From Galbula dea (Eukaryota > Chordata > Aves > Piciformes > Galbulidae): a DNA stretch of 64,000 nucleotides. Below are positions 1 to 11,046 of the stretch, piece after piece. How positions within the stretch are numbered: the stretch's first letter is position 1; the number at the start of each line of letters is the position of its first letter. The notes beneath the pieces are model-generated. The model ran no database searches and had not been told where the DNA came from. It saw only the letters and a program-made list of their open reading frames with translations. The stretch covers positions 661,501 to 725,500 of the forward strand of contig VWZX01006809.1 of the NCBI GenBank assembly GCA_013399015.1, in the 5' to 3' direction. The position numbers and the translations under genes are program-made.

Positions 1-3000
1 AAAAAAATATAATAGCGGAGCATCTAATGGCAAGGTTGGGAAGTCAAATGACAGATGCCTGAGAAGCCAAACAGCAAGGGAGTTTGAGAGTTCAGACAGC
101 AGATGCATGGCAAGGCAAAAGGGCTCATCTGAGAGAACACCTGCCATTTTTCATGCACCTGTTTAATTTTTGAACTATAATATTTCTGTATGTGAGGGGA
201 TGCAAGGAGGTAAAATTGAAGCCACAAACCCAAGGGAGTGAGGTCTTGGTTTTTTTATTTTGGGCTATCAACGTTCTTGCCCTCATGAAATCCTTAGTGT
301 AATCAAATGAAGCAGCTGTTTGCACTGCTGGATCTATTCAGACTGAGAAAAAAAGGAGTAAACACTTCTAATGCAAATATCAGCCTTGCCTCTCTACACT
401 TGCTGCAATGATTCTGTTATTTAGCCACTTATGGTGGCAGTTGGTGCAGAAAATCTCCAGAGCAAACAAGGTTTTAATTAATAATCAGTTATTTTCCTCA
501 ATAAGTAACTGGGAATATCTTTGTGGTCTGATAAAGAAAGAGGTTTATTTAACTGCTTTGTTAATATTTTGTCTGCCAACTTTTAGGATACTGCTATGTC
601 TCTCATAGCTTTGATAGAGAGAATGAACAGAAATGTGAAGTGGTACTAATCATTAGGATATGTTGGCTTATTGGAAAATCTAGTGACTGAAAAATGTAAT
701 GGCTTTTCACACTGAATATAAATAATCCCTAAAGGGAAGTCAGCATTGCTGTGAATGCTTGCTTCACAAGCCCATAAAAAATGGAAGATTGCATCTAGCA
801 CATTACAGGAAATTCTTTTATTCCTCAAAGCCATGAGCACTGAGGCATAACATTTACAAATGTTACATAAATACACAAATTACATTATATACAAAATATG
901 TGCCTGTATAAACCCAAACCCCCATATACAAATGTCTCAAAGTTCCTTTTATAAAGTAGAAGAGTTTATTCCATACTTGGAAAATTGTTCTGCCCTACAT
1001 GTATAAACAGTAATCAAAAATTATGTCTGTCTGTGATGAACACAATTTGTTATACACAGTTTAATGTGTATAACACATAATGTAGTGGATACATTAGACA
1101 CTGAGAAATCTTAGTGACTGATTGTTCCAAATTTGACTGAAGGGTAGAGTTGAAATCATTTTCTGTTTACCTGCAGCACTAGCCACTAGGTGTTTCTGTC
1201 TTTCTGAGCCTGTTCTTCTGCTAAGTGAAGTTAGTGAAAATAATTGTTTCCTTCAAGGGAGGACTGGATGGGGTTATCTGTGTTCCTCCTTGCCTACTTT
1301 GCCTCTAGGAGGTAAAAAGTTGTATGACATTCTTACACCCTTTTCTAAGTCTTTAGTTTGCTTTGGATTGTTTCTACTAATGTAGTTGGTGCATAAACTC
1401 TCTTAAAAGAGTTAAAAAATAGCCAACTAACTCTAAAGACACATGAGACAATGCATGAAAATGTATTAATATAGACTCAGACATACGCTAAAAATTTTCT
1501 CTACATATCATCTCATTTTGTCCAAGTTTGTTTTAATTTTTTGTTTTAATACATATAGTATTTCCATTGTGTTTAGAACTATGTTAAAAATGCTAGTAAA
1601 TGCTCCATATAGCATGTAATAATTTTTTCCCAGTGCTACCTATTTCTATTTCCACTTTCACTTCCCTTTGGGTAATGCTTTATACAATATAATGTGTTCT
1701 AGTGAAAAAGCAGTTGAAGTTCCCAGATCAATGTTATTTTAGGCATATAACATATAAAATATTTTTGAACACAGAGTTCTGAGAGCTGTCTAATCAACAG
1801 ATTATATCCTTTCTGTTCTTGAGTGAGTTGCAGCTTCTAACAAGTGACTTCTCCACCCTTTTTTTGTCAAAGCTAAATAATGTGGAAGGCAGAGTTCTTC
1901 ACTGTGTAACAGCATCAAAACTGCTCACTCAATAACTTCATGACAGCTTCTCGAAGCAACTGTCTAAACTTTATCTTATCCCCTTTTTAAACATGCAGTA
2001 ATAAACTTAAAATTACTTTCAGATGATAAGCCAGATTTTAATGCAGATATTTCTCTTTCTTGCTCCCACTTTCATATATTTTGTTCTTCTGAAAAGACCT
2101 GTATATTTTCAGCTCCTCTTCTGTGATACCTAATTATTCTAGATGTTCTCTAAGTTTGTTTTTACATGGTACATATTTGATGTATCCTAAAATATACACC
2201 TGTCTGAAATATTCTGGAATTGTAACAGAAGTTGTAGAATCTTTCAAGCAAATTTTGGGGATAGATGTCAAGTTGTCAGACTACTGGTCACAGAAATTGC
2301 TTTGTGTAACTCAAAAGTTTCAAATGTTGAAAGGAGACTGGCTTGGATAGGAGGAGTGTGTGGTTTTCTTTCACAGATATTCCCAGACAAGAACTTTATT
2401 ATATCTGATTGCCAGTCCAGCAGTGGTTTTGTGGAAAAGAAGTCTCAAAAAGTATCAAAAGCTGACAATAGGGCAGGGTTCATCAGCCTGACAACTGCAT
2501 GTACAGATAATAGTTACTCATGTGCATTGTGTGAAACAGTTTAAACCATAAAGGTTTTAAAAATGTATCTGTTAGGGAGAAGTTGACTGGAAGGGCAAAT
2601 CAGTGGTTTCCTATGATGCAGATGTTAAGTAATGGAGGAAAGGCAGAGAAACCAAAGCAGAAGTCTAATTAGGAGTGATGCTAGCTTCCAAACTAGTCCA
2701 TCACTGTCATCCTCTAGTGTGTGACTCATAATATGATGAAAACAGATGAGGTGAATTGCAAACAAGCAGAAGCTATTTTTGTTCAGAAAAGTAACCTTGG
2801 GTGGCTGTCTTAGTTGGAGATATCTGCAATGCCAGTGTTAAAAGTTGAGAGGAGTTCTGTTGTATGAGATTAGAAATCAGAGAAAATAGGTAAGATAAGA
2901 TACTTCACCAAAGTCAGTCACTAGCCTCCTAGGTAGATACAGGACATCTCAAGGGTTGTATTCTAAATAGTGTCCCTGCTGACTGGATTCTCCTTCAGCC

Positions 3001-6000
3001 CTGTGCTTCACCAACCTCTTTCAGGCAATTTGGCTCCACTGCTGTCTGTCACACTCCTTTTTCTTTCTCTTTTTCATCCTCTGCCACACTTTCCTGTATT
3101 AAATGTGTCTTTCTAACAACCAGCTCCTATGAGGCTACCTCTCTCCTTTCATCATTTTTTGGTGAAAGAATTAATATCATGCTTGTAAATCATGACTTAC
3201 TTTTAAATCAAGCATGTTCATTATGCTTGTATGTTATAACCAACCACCTCATGTTTCACTTATCTTTTCTGTTTAAAATAGAAGTTTGTGAAGTCTAGAA
3301 ATTATTTTAAATCCTAATTCTTAAAGGTTTAAAATGCAGCCCTATTCCTTTGGGGGAAGAAACAAATTTGCATGTGAAAGTCTTTTATTTCTTTCTTCTG
3401 GGGAATAAAAAGTGAGAAAAAAATAAGGGATCCCTAGACAGGTCTGGTACCTAAGGAACTTCATGGGAATGCAGGAGACTGCAGTGAGTTACATCAGCAG
3501 TAAGCTGTTGGCTGTCCTCAGTACTATTCACTGGAATTATCCAAATCTCTATCTTTAATTAAAGATTCATTAGACCATGAAATCACCTCATATCCCAATG
3601 GAATAGGTAAGTTACCTAGAATGGCAGAGATTGGATAAAGTTCCCATCCTAAAAAAAGATTTCCACACTGAATTAATTTTGCTGCTAGACTACTTGCTAT
3701 TCTGAGAAGAACTGCTGCCTTTTCTGTAGGTTTTACCAGAAATTCTGTCCTGGCCCAAAGGATCAGTTTCAATTAATCAACATTTTCCAATGAAAAATCC
3801 CCCAAAGGACATTTAAAAAACATGATAAGCTCTTAGTGTTAGTTATTGGCCTGTCCTAATCATTTTCAGAAGTGTTATACAGAATATTTAATACAGATGA
3901 GAATAATTAACACATGAAGCAATAAATGAAGTTCGTGTAGGGTATAGATATGATATGAATTCAGTAGAAATTGTATCCAAGCTCAAAATTTAACATTACT
4001 ATTAGAATTAATTTCATGCCTGTTATAATCTTTTATATACTTATTTTTGGATGGTATGAAAATTGCCCTTTGGAGGTGCCAGTCTCTCACCAGTGTCAGA
4101 AGAGAAGCCTTAGATGACTAGCCTAGATAATGCATGTAACTTTTAGATTAATTCCACTCCACATAATTGTCTGAGAAATGACTGAGAAGACTCAAAATGT
4201 AAGAATCCTGCAAAGTTGGGCCTGCAAAGTAAGAACTTTCCTTAAAAAAACCACAAGTGAGGGAGCATAAAATGTCCTTGTGAAGGGTTCCTAAGGTTAT
4301 ATCTGAAAGATAGTTAAACTGCAGTGAAATACATGCTTGCTAGCTCATTACTCCTATATCTGTAGGCACAGATTTCTCATTTTTCTTTGAGCCCTTTTCA
4401 TCAGAACAGTGAAATAGGCAACCTATATAAATTCTCATCCTAAGAGAGCACAAATAGGGAAGTTTATGGCACAAAAAGTCAACCTGGTCAATAAGAAAAG
4501 GAACCTGCCTTTGCAATCAATAAGAGATCTTGAGGCTATCTGAAATCTAATAACTCCTCCTGCATTGTCACAAACTAGAATAACAGGTTCAGAGCTGGGC
4601 AGAGTATGACTCCTTCCTTCAGTGCAGGTCATGCTGATCATAATACTTGTATTATTCTGTTCCTGTGGATGATCTAAAATGATCAGTGTGACCATCTGTT
4701 TGGTTCCACCTCTGAAAGGTCCTTAGGGGAGGAAAAGAAGTAGCTATCAAAGCCATCTCAAAGAAAAATAGATTTTTTTTTAATGACTTGATGATCATAC
4801 TTGCTAGAAAATGCTTTTCACATATAAAAATGATCAGCTATTTATCTTTTTGTCAGCTAAGTGGGTACTACTGAATACTATTATGTAAATAGACATCATT
4901 GCAATACAACAGTTAAATGTAGCATGTAAATTATAACAAGAAGCCCTCAGATGAATTAACTTCTCAGTGCTCTCAGCACCTTGTCCACTTAATATTTACT
5001 GAAACTTTCCAACTCTGTTATGAAAAATCTTCCCTTGTCACAAGAAATAACAGGGTACTTATTCTACCCTCTTTTGTTAACGTGTTCATTTCCTTTTTCC
5101 ACATGTGTGGAAGAGTATGTCTATATGTATGCACATGTATATCCTGTGGTCAGAGGTGATATGAGACATTTAGTGCACTGACATCATGTGTGAGAAATTA
5201 TGAGAGAACAGTATGCTAAATCCTATTCCTACAGTTCTGATACATCCAAATATCATGGCCTTGCTCACATTGCAGGGGAACTCAAGAGGTCTCAAGGAAC
5301 TCAGGAGTACAACCTACTGCTTAGAGCAGAGTCAGCAGTGAGGTCAAACCAGGGTCGTCTCTTCCTTCCAAGGATGGAGGCTGCACAACAGCTCTGGGAA
5401 ACCTGCTCCAACATTGGACTGTTCTCCTGTGGAAAATGTTGGGGTTTTTTTCATCTATCCAGCTATCCAGCTGCACCTCTCTTTTTTCAGCTTAAGTCTA
5501 TTGCCCTCTCACCACAAGTTTTAATGTTTGTTTCTTAAATTCCACCTTGTTACTGCTTCTGTAGATGCATATAGTATGTTTGATGGCTAGGAACACGCAC
5601 ATTTACAGCTTATCTACATGCATTCTTTGACACTTTTTTAGGTCTAATTTCAATTTTATTATGAAGTGCAAATGGATCATATACCTGTGAAAAATGAATC
5701 TTGCTATCACCTGGAACTTTAATGACTCAGTACAGTCAGTAAACATGTACACAGCTCTTGCCAATTGCTTGCAAATGACTATCTCAAGAACTCCTTGGAG
5801 GGGAGGATGTTACACTGCCTCAAGCTTAAGTGGCATTTTTCCTAGTGTATGTTTGCATTATGAAGTTTGAGTCTTCATACTATTAAGAAGGTACCACTAC
5901 TTCAAGAGTCTAGCCAATTGTCAGGTGGAAAAAACTCTCATTTCAAAGCTGTTTCTGAAAAGAAATGGAAAGAAAAAAGAGAAAAAGCACAGTCACTTGG

Positions 6001-6270
6001 TGCTTCAGGTTGGTCTCGAAGTGTGATAATTAGCTATTAGAGTGGTGGTAATCTTCATTTATATTAGTGTAAATGATGTGAAAACCAATCCTCTACAGGT
6101 TTTTAACATATAAACCATTACCTTAAGAAATGAGTTTTATTGTTAAATATGGAAGTACTTTACCAAAGTGATGATCAGAGAAGTGTCCTACAGAGTAATG
6201 CAACATAATTGAGAAAGTCCACCAGAAAGCAATGTGTTCTCCAGGTGTAACAGCTTAAAAATAGGCAGTT
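1..6270. other. Gene-free AT-rich unique sequence
   Basis: No open frame here has the length, composition or splice context of a coding exon, and no young interspersed repeat is visible. Short A and T runs are scattered throughout. A CCACTAGGTG core at 1193-1202 partly resembles a CTCF site but lacks the following GGC. A small inverted repeat (catgcttg at 3179-3186, caagcatg at 3212-3219) could form a hairpin. The segment is best read as intronic or intergenic bird DNA. Confidence 0.7.
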
Positions 6271-6290
6271 CCCCACATTTGAATGTGGGG
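6271..6290. repeat. 20-bp near-perfect palindrome beside the SINE
   Basis: Nine-base arms (ccccacatt at 6271-6279 and aatgtgggg at 6282-6290) flank a 2-base centre. It ends ten bases before the tRNA-like head of the neighbouring retroelement. It may be chance, part of the pre-insertion target, or a 5' extension of the element. Nothing at the 3' side of the element repeats it, so it is not a target-site duplication. Confidence 0.6.
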
Positions 6291-6300
6291 ACTTCTGCCC

Positions 6301-6490
6301 TTCCCTACTCACAGGTGCTGATCTTGTGGTTAGAATTCAGCGCTCTCACTGCTGGGGCCTGGGTTCGATTCCCAGTCAGGGAAGCTTTGTTGTGACCTAG
6401 TCTAGGGAATCCTGCTCTGGCAGGGGGGTTGGACTAGATGATCTTTTGAGGTCCCTTCCAACCCCTGTGATTCTGTGATTCTGTGATACT
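6301..6490 (+). mobile_element. tRNA-Glu-headed SINE with CR1 3' tail
   Basis: The head, 6301-6383, folds as a tRNA-Glu(CTC). ttccct at 6301-6306 pairs with agggaa at 6378-6383. The anticodon stem is 6338-6342 with 6350-6354, and the loop 6343-6349 carries CTC at 6345-6347. The T arm is ctggg 6359-6363 with cccag 6371-6375. Box B at 6362-6372 (GGTTCGATTCC) is perfect. Box A at 6319-6329 (TGATCTTGTGG) differs at two positions from the tRNA-Glu version as I remember it. About ten extra bases separate the acceptor strand from box A, so this is not a working tRNA gene. From 6384 on the sequence is CR1 3' end: the GGGGGGTTGGACTAGATG block at 6424-6441, GGTCCCTTCCAAC at 6450-6462, then ATTCTGTG octamers to about 6487. 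A pol III promoter joined to a LINE tail is the SINE design. The known avian SINE of this kind, TguSINE1, has as I recall a tRNA-Ile head, so this may be another family or a one-off chimera. Confidence 0.8.
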
Positions 6491-9400
6491 CCAAAACCAG
6501 AAATGCATGCACACCTTGATGCTGTTTCAGCACAGCTCTAAGCCCACCATCACCAATCTGATTGCTTAGGTCTATCTCATCGCTTTCAGACTGATAGGCA
6601 GATTTTGCAGACAGAAATGTTTCATGCTTACACAGAGGACTTACACTGAATATCACACATTTCCTTTTTAATTTTGATCATCCAAGATCTTTGTTTTGGG
6701 ATCTTCTGCATGCTTTGTAGGGATGATCTACATTAGCATTTTAGTTCAGAGGAAGCATGTACTACTGAAGCAAGTGCTTGCTTACCATGATTTTCTTCAC
6801 ATTGGAAAGCAGTCTTGGATCATCCAGAATGGATTTCTTTGCAATGAAACTAAGCCAAAGGATGTGGAGCTAATGCTGTCCAGCTACTAACAGAAGCTCA
6901 GTCAGCCATGCTGCACCAGTACTAGAGTGAATCTTCCAAAATGCCTAAAGTGAGGGTGACAGGGCAACAACACGAGCTCTTTCCTTCTGTAGATTGCTCC
7001 TTTTGGGCTGCCATGCCTGCTGATGTAAAGACACCTTCCTTCAGTTAGCTGAATTATTTGACAAGTGGGTTTGTAAAAGAGATAACAGAGGATATTTAAT
7101 CAACGTTCAGCCTCAAATTTTAATCTAATATTAGAAGAGAGGATTTTTAAATCTGTATTTCTGACACTTTTTTTCTTTGAAGGTGCAGGACTATTTCTAC
7201 CTCAGTAGGTTAAACAATGCTGGTCTTGTGTCCCAAACATTATAATTTGCTATTCTGCACTGCTGGATTGTTTAATAGGTCCCTGGTACACCTTAGCCAA
7301 ACAACACTCCAGTACAGTTAAGGCAGCAAGGGTTAGAGATCCCTTCCCCAAAGGACCTAGGGACAAAACCACTCATGTATTTAAGGATATTAAATAGGCA
7401 TAGCCAGACTGTGCAGCTTGCCTCAGAACAAAGGAACCATCCCTGCTGCTGTTGAGATTATTAGTATGGCTATAGCCCAGATTAGATAAGGTACAGGCAA
7501 GGAGGAATGAGATAAGGAAGGAGAAGGCACAGTAAAAATGCTATGGTTTGCTGAGGCCCTGAGAAGCCTGCATGTGTAACAATTGCCTTGTTGCTGAGGC
7601 TTTCTCTCCTGGATGGTTGTAGAGGAATTTTGGTGCAAGAGGGTTATCAGAGACCCTTACCTTGGCCTTGCTCTCAAATAGACCAAATTTTACCCCTCTT
7701 CCTCTTGTTAGAGTAAATGAAGAAACTATCTCAGTCAGTCAAAGCATTTTCCCTGACATTCAGCAGGTCTCTAAATTAGTTAAAGAATGGACTCAAAAAA
7801 GTTCCTGGACCTTTAAGTGCTGTTCAGAAACTACAAATCTTGTTGCTATTGAAAATTAATCTTCTCTGAAGTGTTGTTAGAATAATTTAGTTGTAGTCTT
7901 GTGTAGAGGGCAAATTAGGTTATTTATAACGTGGGCAGCAGCTGACAATACAAATTCGGAATTATTTGCTTTTAGAGTTCAGCTTTCTCTTTTTAGATCT
8001 TGTGAGCTCTGCTGGCTGGCAAAGAGGAACATGTAGGAGATGTCATCCTGTGATGCAATGATCTTTTAATAAATTTTTTTTAAGACATCATCTCATAGAT
8101 GTAATCAGTTATTTTCCCCCTCCTAGTCTTCAGCCCAATACAAAGAGGATTCTTACGTTGGTACTGACTTATTTTATTGCCCCTTTCAGTCTAATATTGG
8201 ACATTAACCTTTGGACTATGATTTAGTAAAGCCCATTTAATAAAGATACATTTCTGAATGGAAAATGTGGAATAAGAAATCTGATTTGCTTAGTCAGCCA
8301 GTTATGTTGCACAGAACAAAGACCAAAACAGGGAATTTCTGATCTGAAAACTATGAGTTCACATTACAGCCAAGGCACAAAAATGGAAGATAGACTCATT
8401 AACAGTTCTAAGTATTCCAAGTACTTTTATCTGACAAGTATATTTACTAGTAAACAACTTTACTAGTTTTCAACTTTTCAACAGTTTTCAGTACAGATCC
8501 CAAGCTTAATCCCATAATAGCTACTGTGAAGAAAATTAACTCTATTCTAGCCAAAACCAGCACAAACATCATCTGTAAACCTGCTGAGGGTGCCTTTTGT
8601 CACATCATCCAGACTTCTAACAGACACACCAAATAGTGTTGGTCTTATCTAGTCTAAACAATATATTTGGATTTTCTCTGCATTTAAAAGAGAGATCTGT
8701 CACTCCAAAAACATTATTCATCACAGCCCAAGACTCCATCTTGAAGTCCCCTCTAAGTACAGAGGCAGCTTAATTTCTGGGGTGGAGTGACTGAGATTTT
8801 GTTTATTTAGCTTCAGTCTGGAGTGGATGTTTATGAGACCAATGGAGTTAAATTGGATTCCTAGTGCTCTAACCGGCAGAGAAATCTTCCTTTGTTAACT
8901 TCTCTGTGGGAGAATCCTTCAGGCTTTGTATGATCAATGGCCATTTTACTGGTAAAAACACTATGAAATTAAACCAGTGGTTTACAGCCCCTGACTATTT
9001 TATCTTTGGTCCATCCAAGATGTACACAAATCACTTGTTATGATTTACTCAATTCATTAGTAAGAATGTAGTATGCAGGACGTGAGTTTTCTCACATTTG
9101 TGTTTGCAAGATGACAGCTGACTTTCAACCAAGTCATTTAAGGAAATCTCCTTCTGCATGAGCCAATCCATGTATTTGGTCTGGAATTAGTGTCTCCTAG
9201 ATATCAGTACAGAAAGACTGTTTTAATCCATCCGTCACCTAGGGCAGGCCAGTCAGTGGAGCACCTTGCTGTCATGTCTCTCCACTTTGTTTTTAATGTG
9301 GTCAATAGTGTTTGCCAGGATGGCTCTCAAATCTGCTCCCAGACCCTGACATTTTGAAATAATCAACCTGGTCTACAAAAGAAATGCATTTAGACAAATT

Positions 9401-9980
9401 AATCAAATGGCTTTCATGAAGGAACATTTTCTAAGGTTTGTTCACTGAGAAATTCAGAATGTGAACTATTATTGCTGACAAAAACCTCAGTAGATGAACA
9501 GTTTTGAGATCCAGAATGCTGAGCAAGGATAAAAATCAGAAAGACAGGTTTGGTGGGTTTATCTATTTTTTTTTTACCTGTAGCAAAAGAAGAAGAAAAG
9601 GTCACTTGCCAAAAAGACAGCTGAAATGGAATTAGTTTTCAAATTATAAGATTAAAGAGTGTTTGCTTGAAGAAAGTGTTATTATAAAATGTGTAAAGAA
9701 AAAGGAGATTAAAACATATGGAAGATCTAATCAGAACAAAGATAAACTGTGTATCCTGTAGGTTAAAAGGGTTTCTGTGAGCTTTGTTTTCCAGTAGGGT
9801 TTCATAAGCCACAAAAGTCTGAAATCTTATGTTTAAATAAAAGGGTTTTTTCTGATGTGCAGGAGGAGCTCACCTCTTTTTGATTTTCTGCAGGTGGTAA
9901 GGGAACAAAGCTACCATCAGAGGAAAGAAAAATTACTTAGACAAATTTTTCAAACATAAGTTAGGTGTTTTTCAATGTCT
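6491..9980. other. Gene-free unique sequence
   Basis: I see no recognisable exon, RNA gene or young repeat. Composition is ordinary AT-rich DNA with short homopolymer runs, for example T10 near 9568. It separates the tRNA-headed SINE from the repeat-rich 10-kb region. Confidence 0.65.
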
Positions 9981-10025
9981 AGGCCAGATTCTGCTGCCAT
10001 TTCAGTTGGTGTAAATCCTCAGTAT
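9981..10025 (+). mobile_element. Ancient palindromic amniote repeat fragment
   Basis: The motif GGCCAGATTCTGCTGCC followed by TTGGTGTAAATCCTCAG matches, from memory, one arm of an old palindromic element common in turtle, crocodilian and bird DNA. That arm reads roughly 'ggccagattctgctctca...ggtgtaaatc'. Only one arm is legible. The family name is not certain, but the resemblance is specific enough to call it an old interspersed repeat rather than unique sequence. Confidence 0.5.
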
Positions 10026-10109
10026 GGGTGGCTAACTGTTCTCCTTTGCTATTTACAGAGGAGTTTGTGTGACTATTTGCATTGCTTTTTAATAAAAGAA
10101 AGTACTTAC

Positions 10110-10196
10110 CATATGCAAATCCGGCATTTCATGGTAAACAATGTACCCTCTGAACTACAGGGCACCACACCTCCTGCTCTGTGCTGGCAGGGCTTT
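10110..10196 (-). other. Weak candidate exon (minus strand)
   Basis: On the minus strand a GTAAGT donor (10109 down to 10104) follows an 87-base stretch preceded by a ttacag acceptor (10202 down to 10197). One frame is open throughout. The pyrimidine tract is short and I do not recognise the encoded peptide. Matches of this quality are common by chance in introns, so the call is tentative. Confidence 0.12.
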
Positions 10197-10240
10197 CTGT
10201 AACAGTCAAGTGCATTAACCCTTCAATTTCTGTCTTTCTG

Positions 10241-10318
10241 TGTGGTGTTTTTTTTGTTCGTTGGTTGGTTTTGTTTGTTTGGGGTTTTTGTTTGGTTGGT
10301 TGGGTTTTTCCCCCCTCA
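10241..10318 (+). repeat. GT-rich low-complexity tract
   Basis: T runs alternate with GG pairs (ggttggtt, ggttggttggg) and the tract ends in a C run. Closely spaced GG pairs on the plus strand could form a two-tetrad G-quadruplex. A similar tract lies at 18385-18477, and complementary A/C-rich versions lie further right in the window. Confidence 0.85.
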
Positions 10319-10499
10319 GTATTATTCTGGCTTGTAAATTGATTTGCCAAAAAGGAAGAAATGAAAGTTTATGTGAAGGAAAGGAAAAAAGGAAAAGTCT
10401 GGCCATGGTATTTTGTTCTGCTGCTAACACGTTTCCAATTAGTCCCAGCTGCTCTCTCTGCAGCCGGCACCTGCCTGCTCTTCTGCATGGGATATCTCT

Positions 10500-10720
10500 G
10501 TCTCAAATTCTGGACTTTGCATTTCACGTCATACCATTTCTCCAGCCTGCTAAGGTCCCTCTGAAGGGCAGCACATTGATTTCCCACACAATTTTCAAAG
10601 GGTAACTTCTGCCCCATCGCTGGGCTCATTAATGAAGACACTAAACAATGTCAGCCCCACTACTGACCCTGAGGATGGCACTGGTTACTGGCCACCAGGT
10701 GGGCTACCCCCTGCAGTTCC
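10500..10720 (-). mobile_element. Decayed CR1 reverse-transcriptase fragment
   Basis: Read on the minus strand, the fragments line up in order with the CR1 ORF2 reverse transcriptase. A VTS-containing stretch (about 10693-10680) is followed by a VFINE piece (about 10640-10620), the family's FNIFVND-like block. LCGKS-type residues come next, then a very clear LQRDLSRLEKW segment (about 10565-10525), close to the CR1 AIQRDLDRLERW block. In-frame stops and frame changes show that it is dead. The FADD catalytic segment expected between the second and third blocks seems to be missing through a small deletion near 10595-10605. CR1 is an avian non-LTR retrotransposon. This copy is 5'- and 3'-truncated and far more diverged than the copies at 34 kb. 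Confidence 0.75.
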
Positions 10721-11011
10721 ATCTAAGCATTTCTACTTTGTAAGGCTGTGACAGTATGTCCCATACCCTATAAGTACAAACATCTTTTGCTTTAATTAGG
10801 TTTAGCTGCTCAGTCTTTTTCTTTCTTTCCCTGAGAAAAACCTCAAACTAAACCAAACGGAAATAAAACCTGCTTACTCTAATGCTTTTTCTTGTCTGTT
10901 AAACCCTCCTCATCTTTTGAGTCTGATGTTCAGCATCTTTGTGTTTCTGATCTGCCACTGCTTTAGTTTGAGGCTTTTCAAAAATTATTTTTAAACAGCT
11001 TTTTTCTTCTC

Positions 11012-11046
11012 TCTCTTTCTCCGCTCCCCCCCTGCCCCTTCCACAG
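11012..11046 (+). other. Long polypyrimidine tract ending in CAG
   Basis: About 35 nearly uninterrupted pyrimidines, including C7 and several TCT blocks, end in CACAG at 11046, just before GATCTTGAG. In form this is a strong splice acceptor. The following bases are open for 14 codons in phase 0 and about 23 in phase 1, but no good donor lies close downstream and the peptides are not recognised. It could be a terminal-exon acceptor, a polypyrimidine-tract-protein site, or plain low-complexity DNA. Confidence 0.25.

Noticed and set aside
5200..5538. 112-codon open frame
   Set aside because: No recognised domain, no convincing splice context, and a composition like its surroundings.
6301..6383. 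Functional tRNA-Glu gene
   Set aside because: Extra bases disrupt the acceptor/D-arm junction, box A has changes, there is no immediate downstream T-run terminator, and the sequence runs straight into a CR1 tail.
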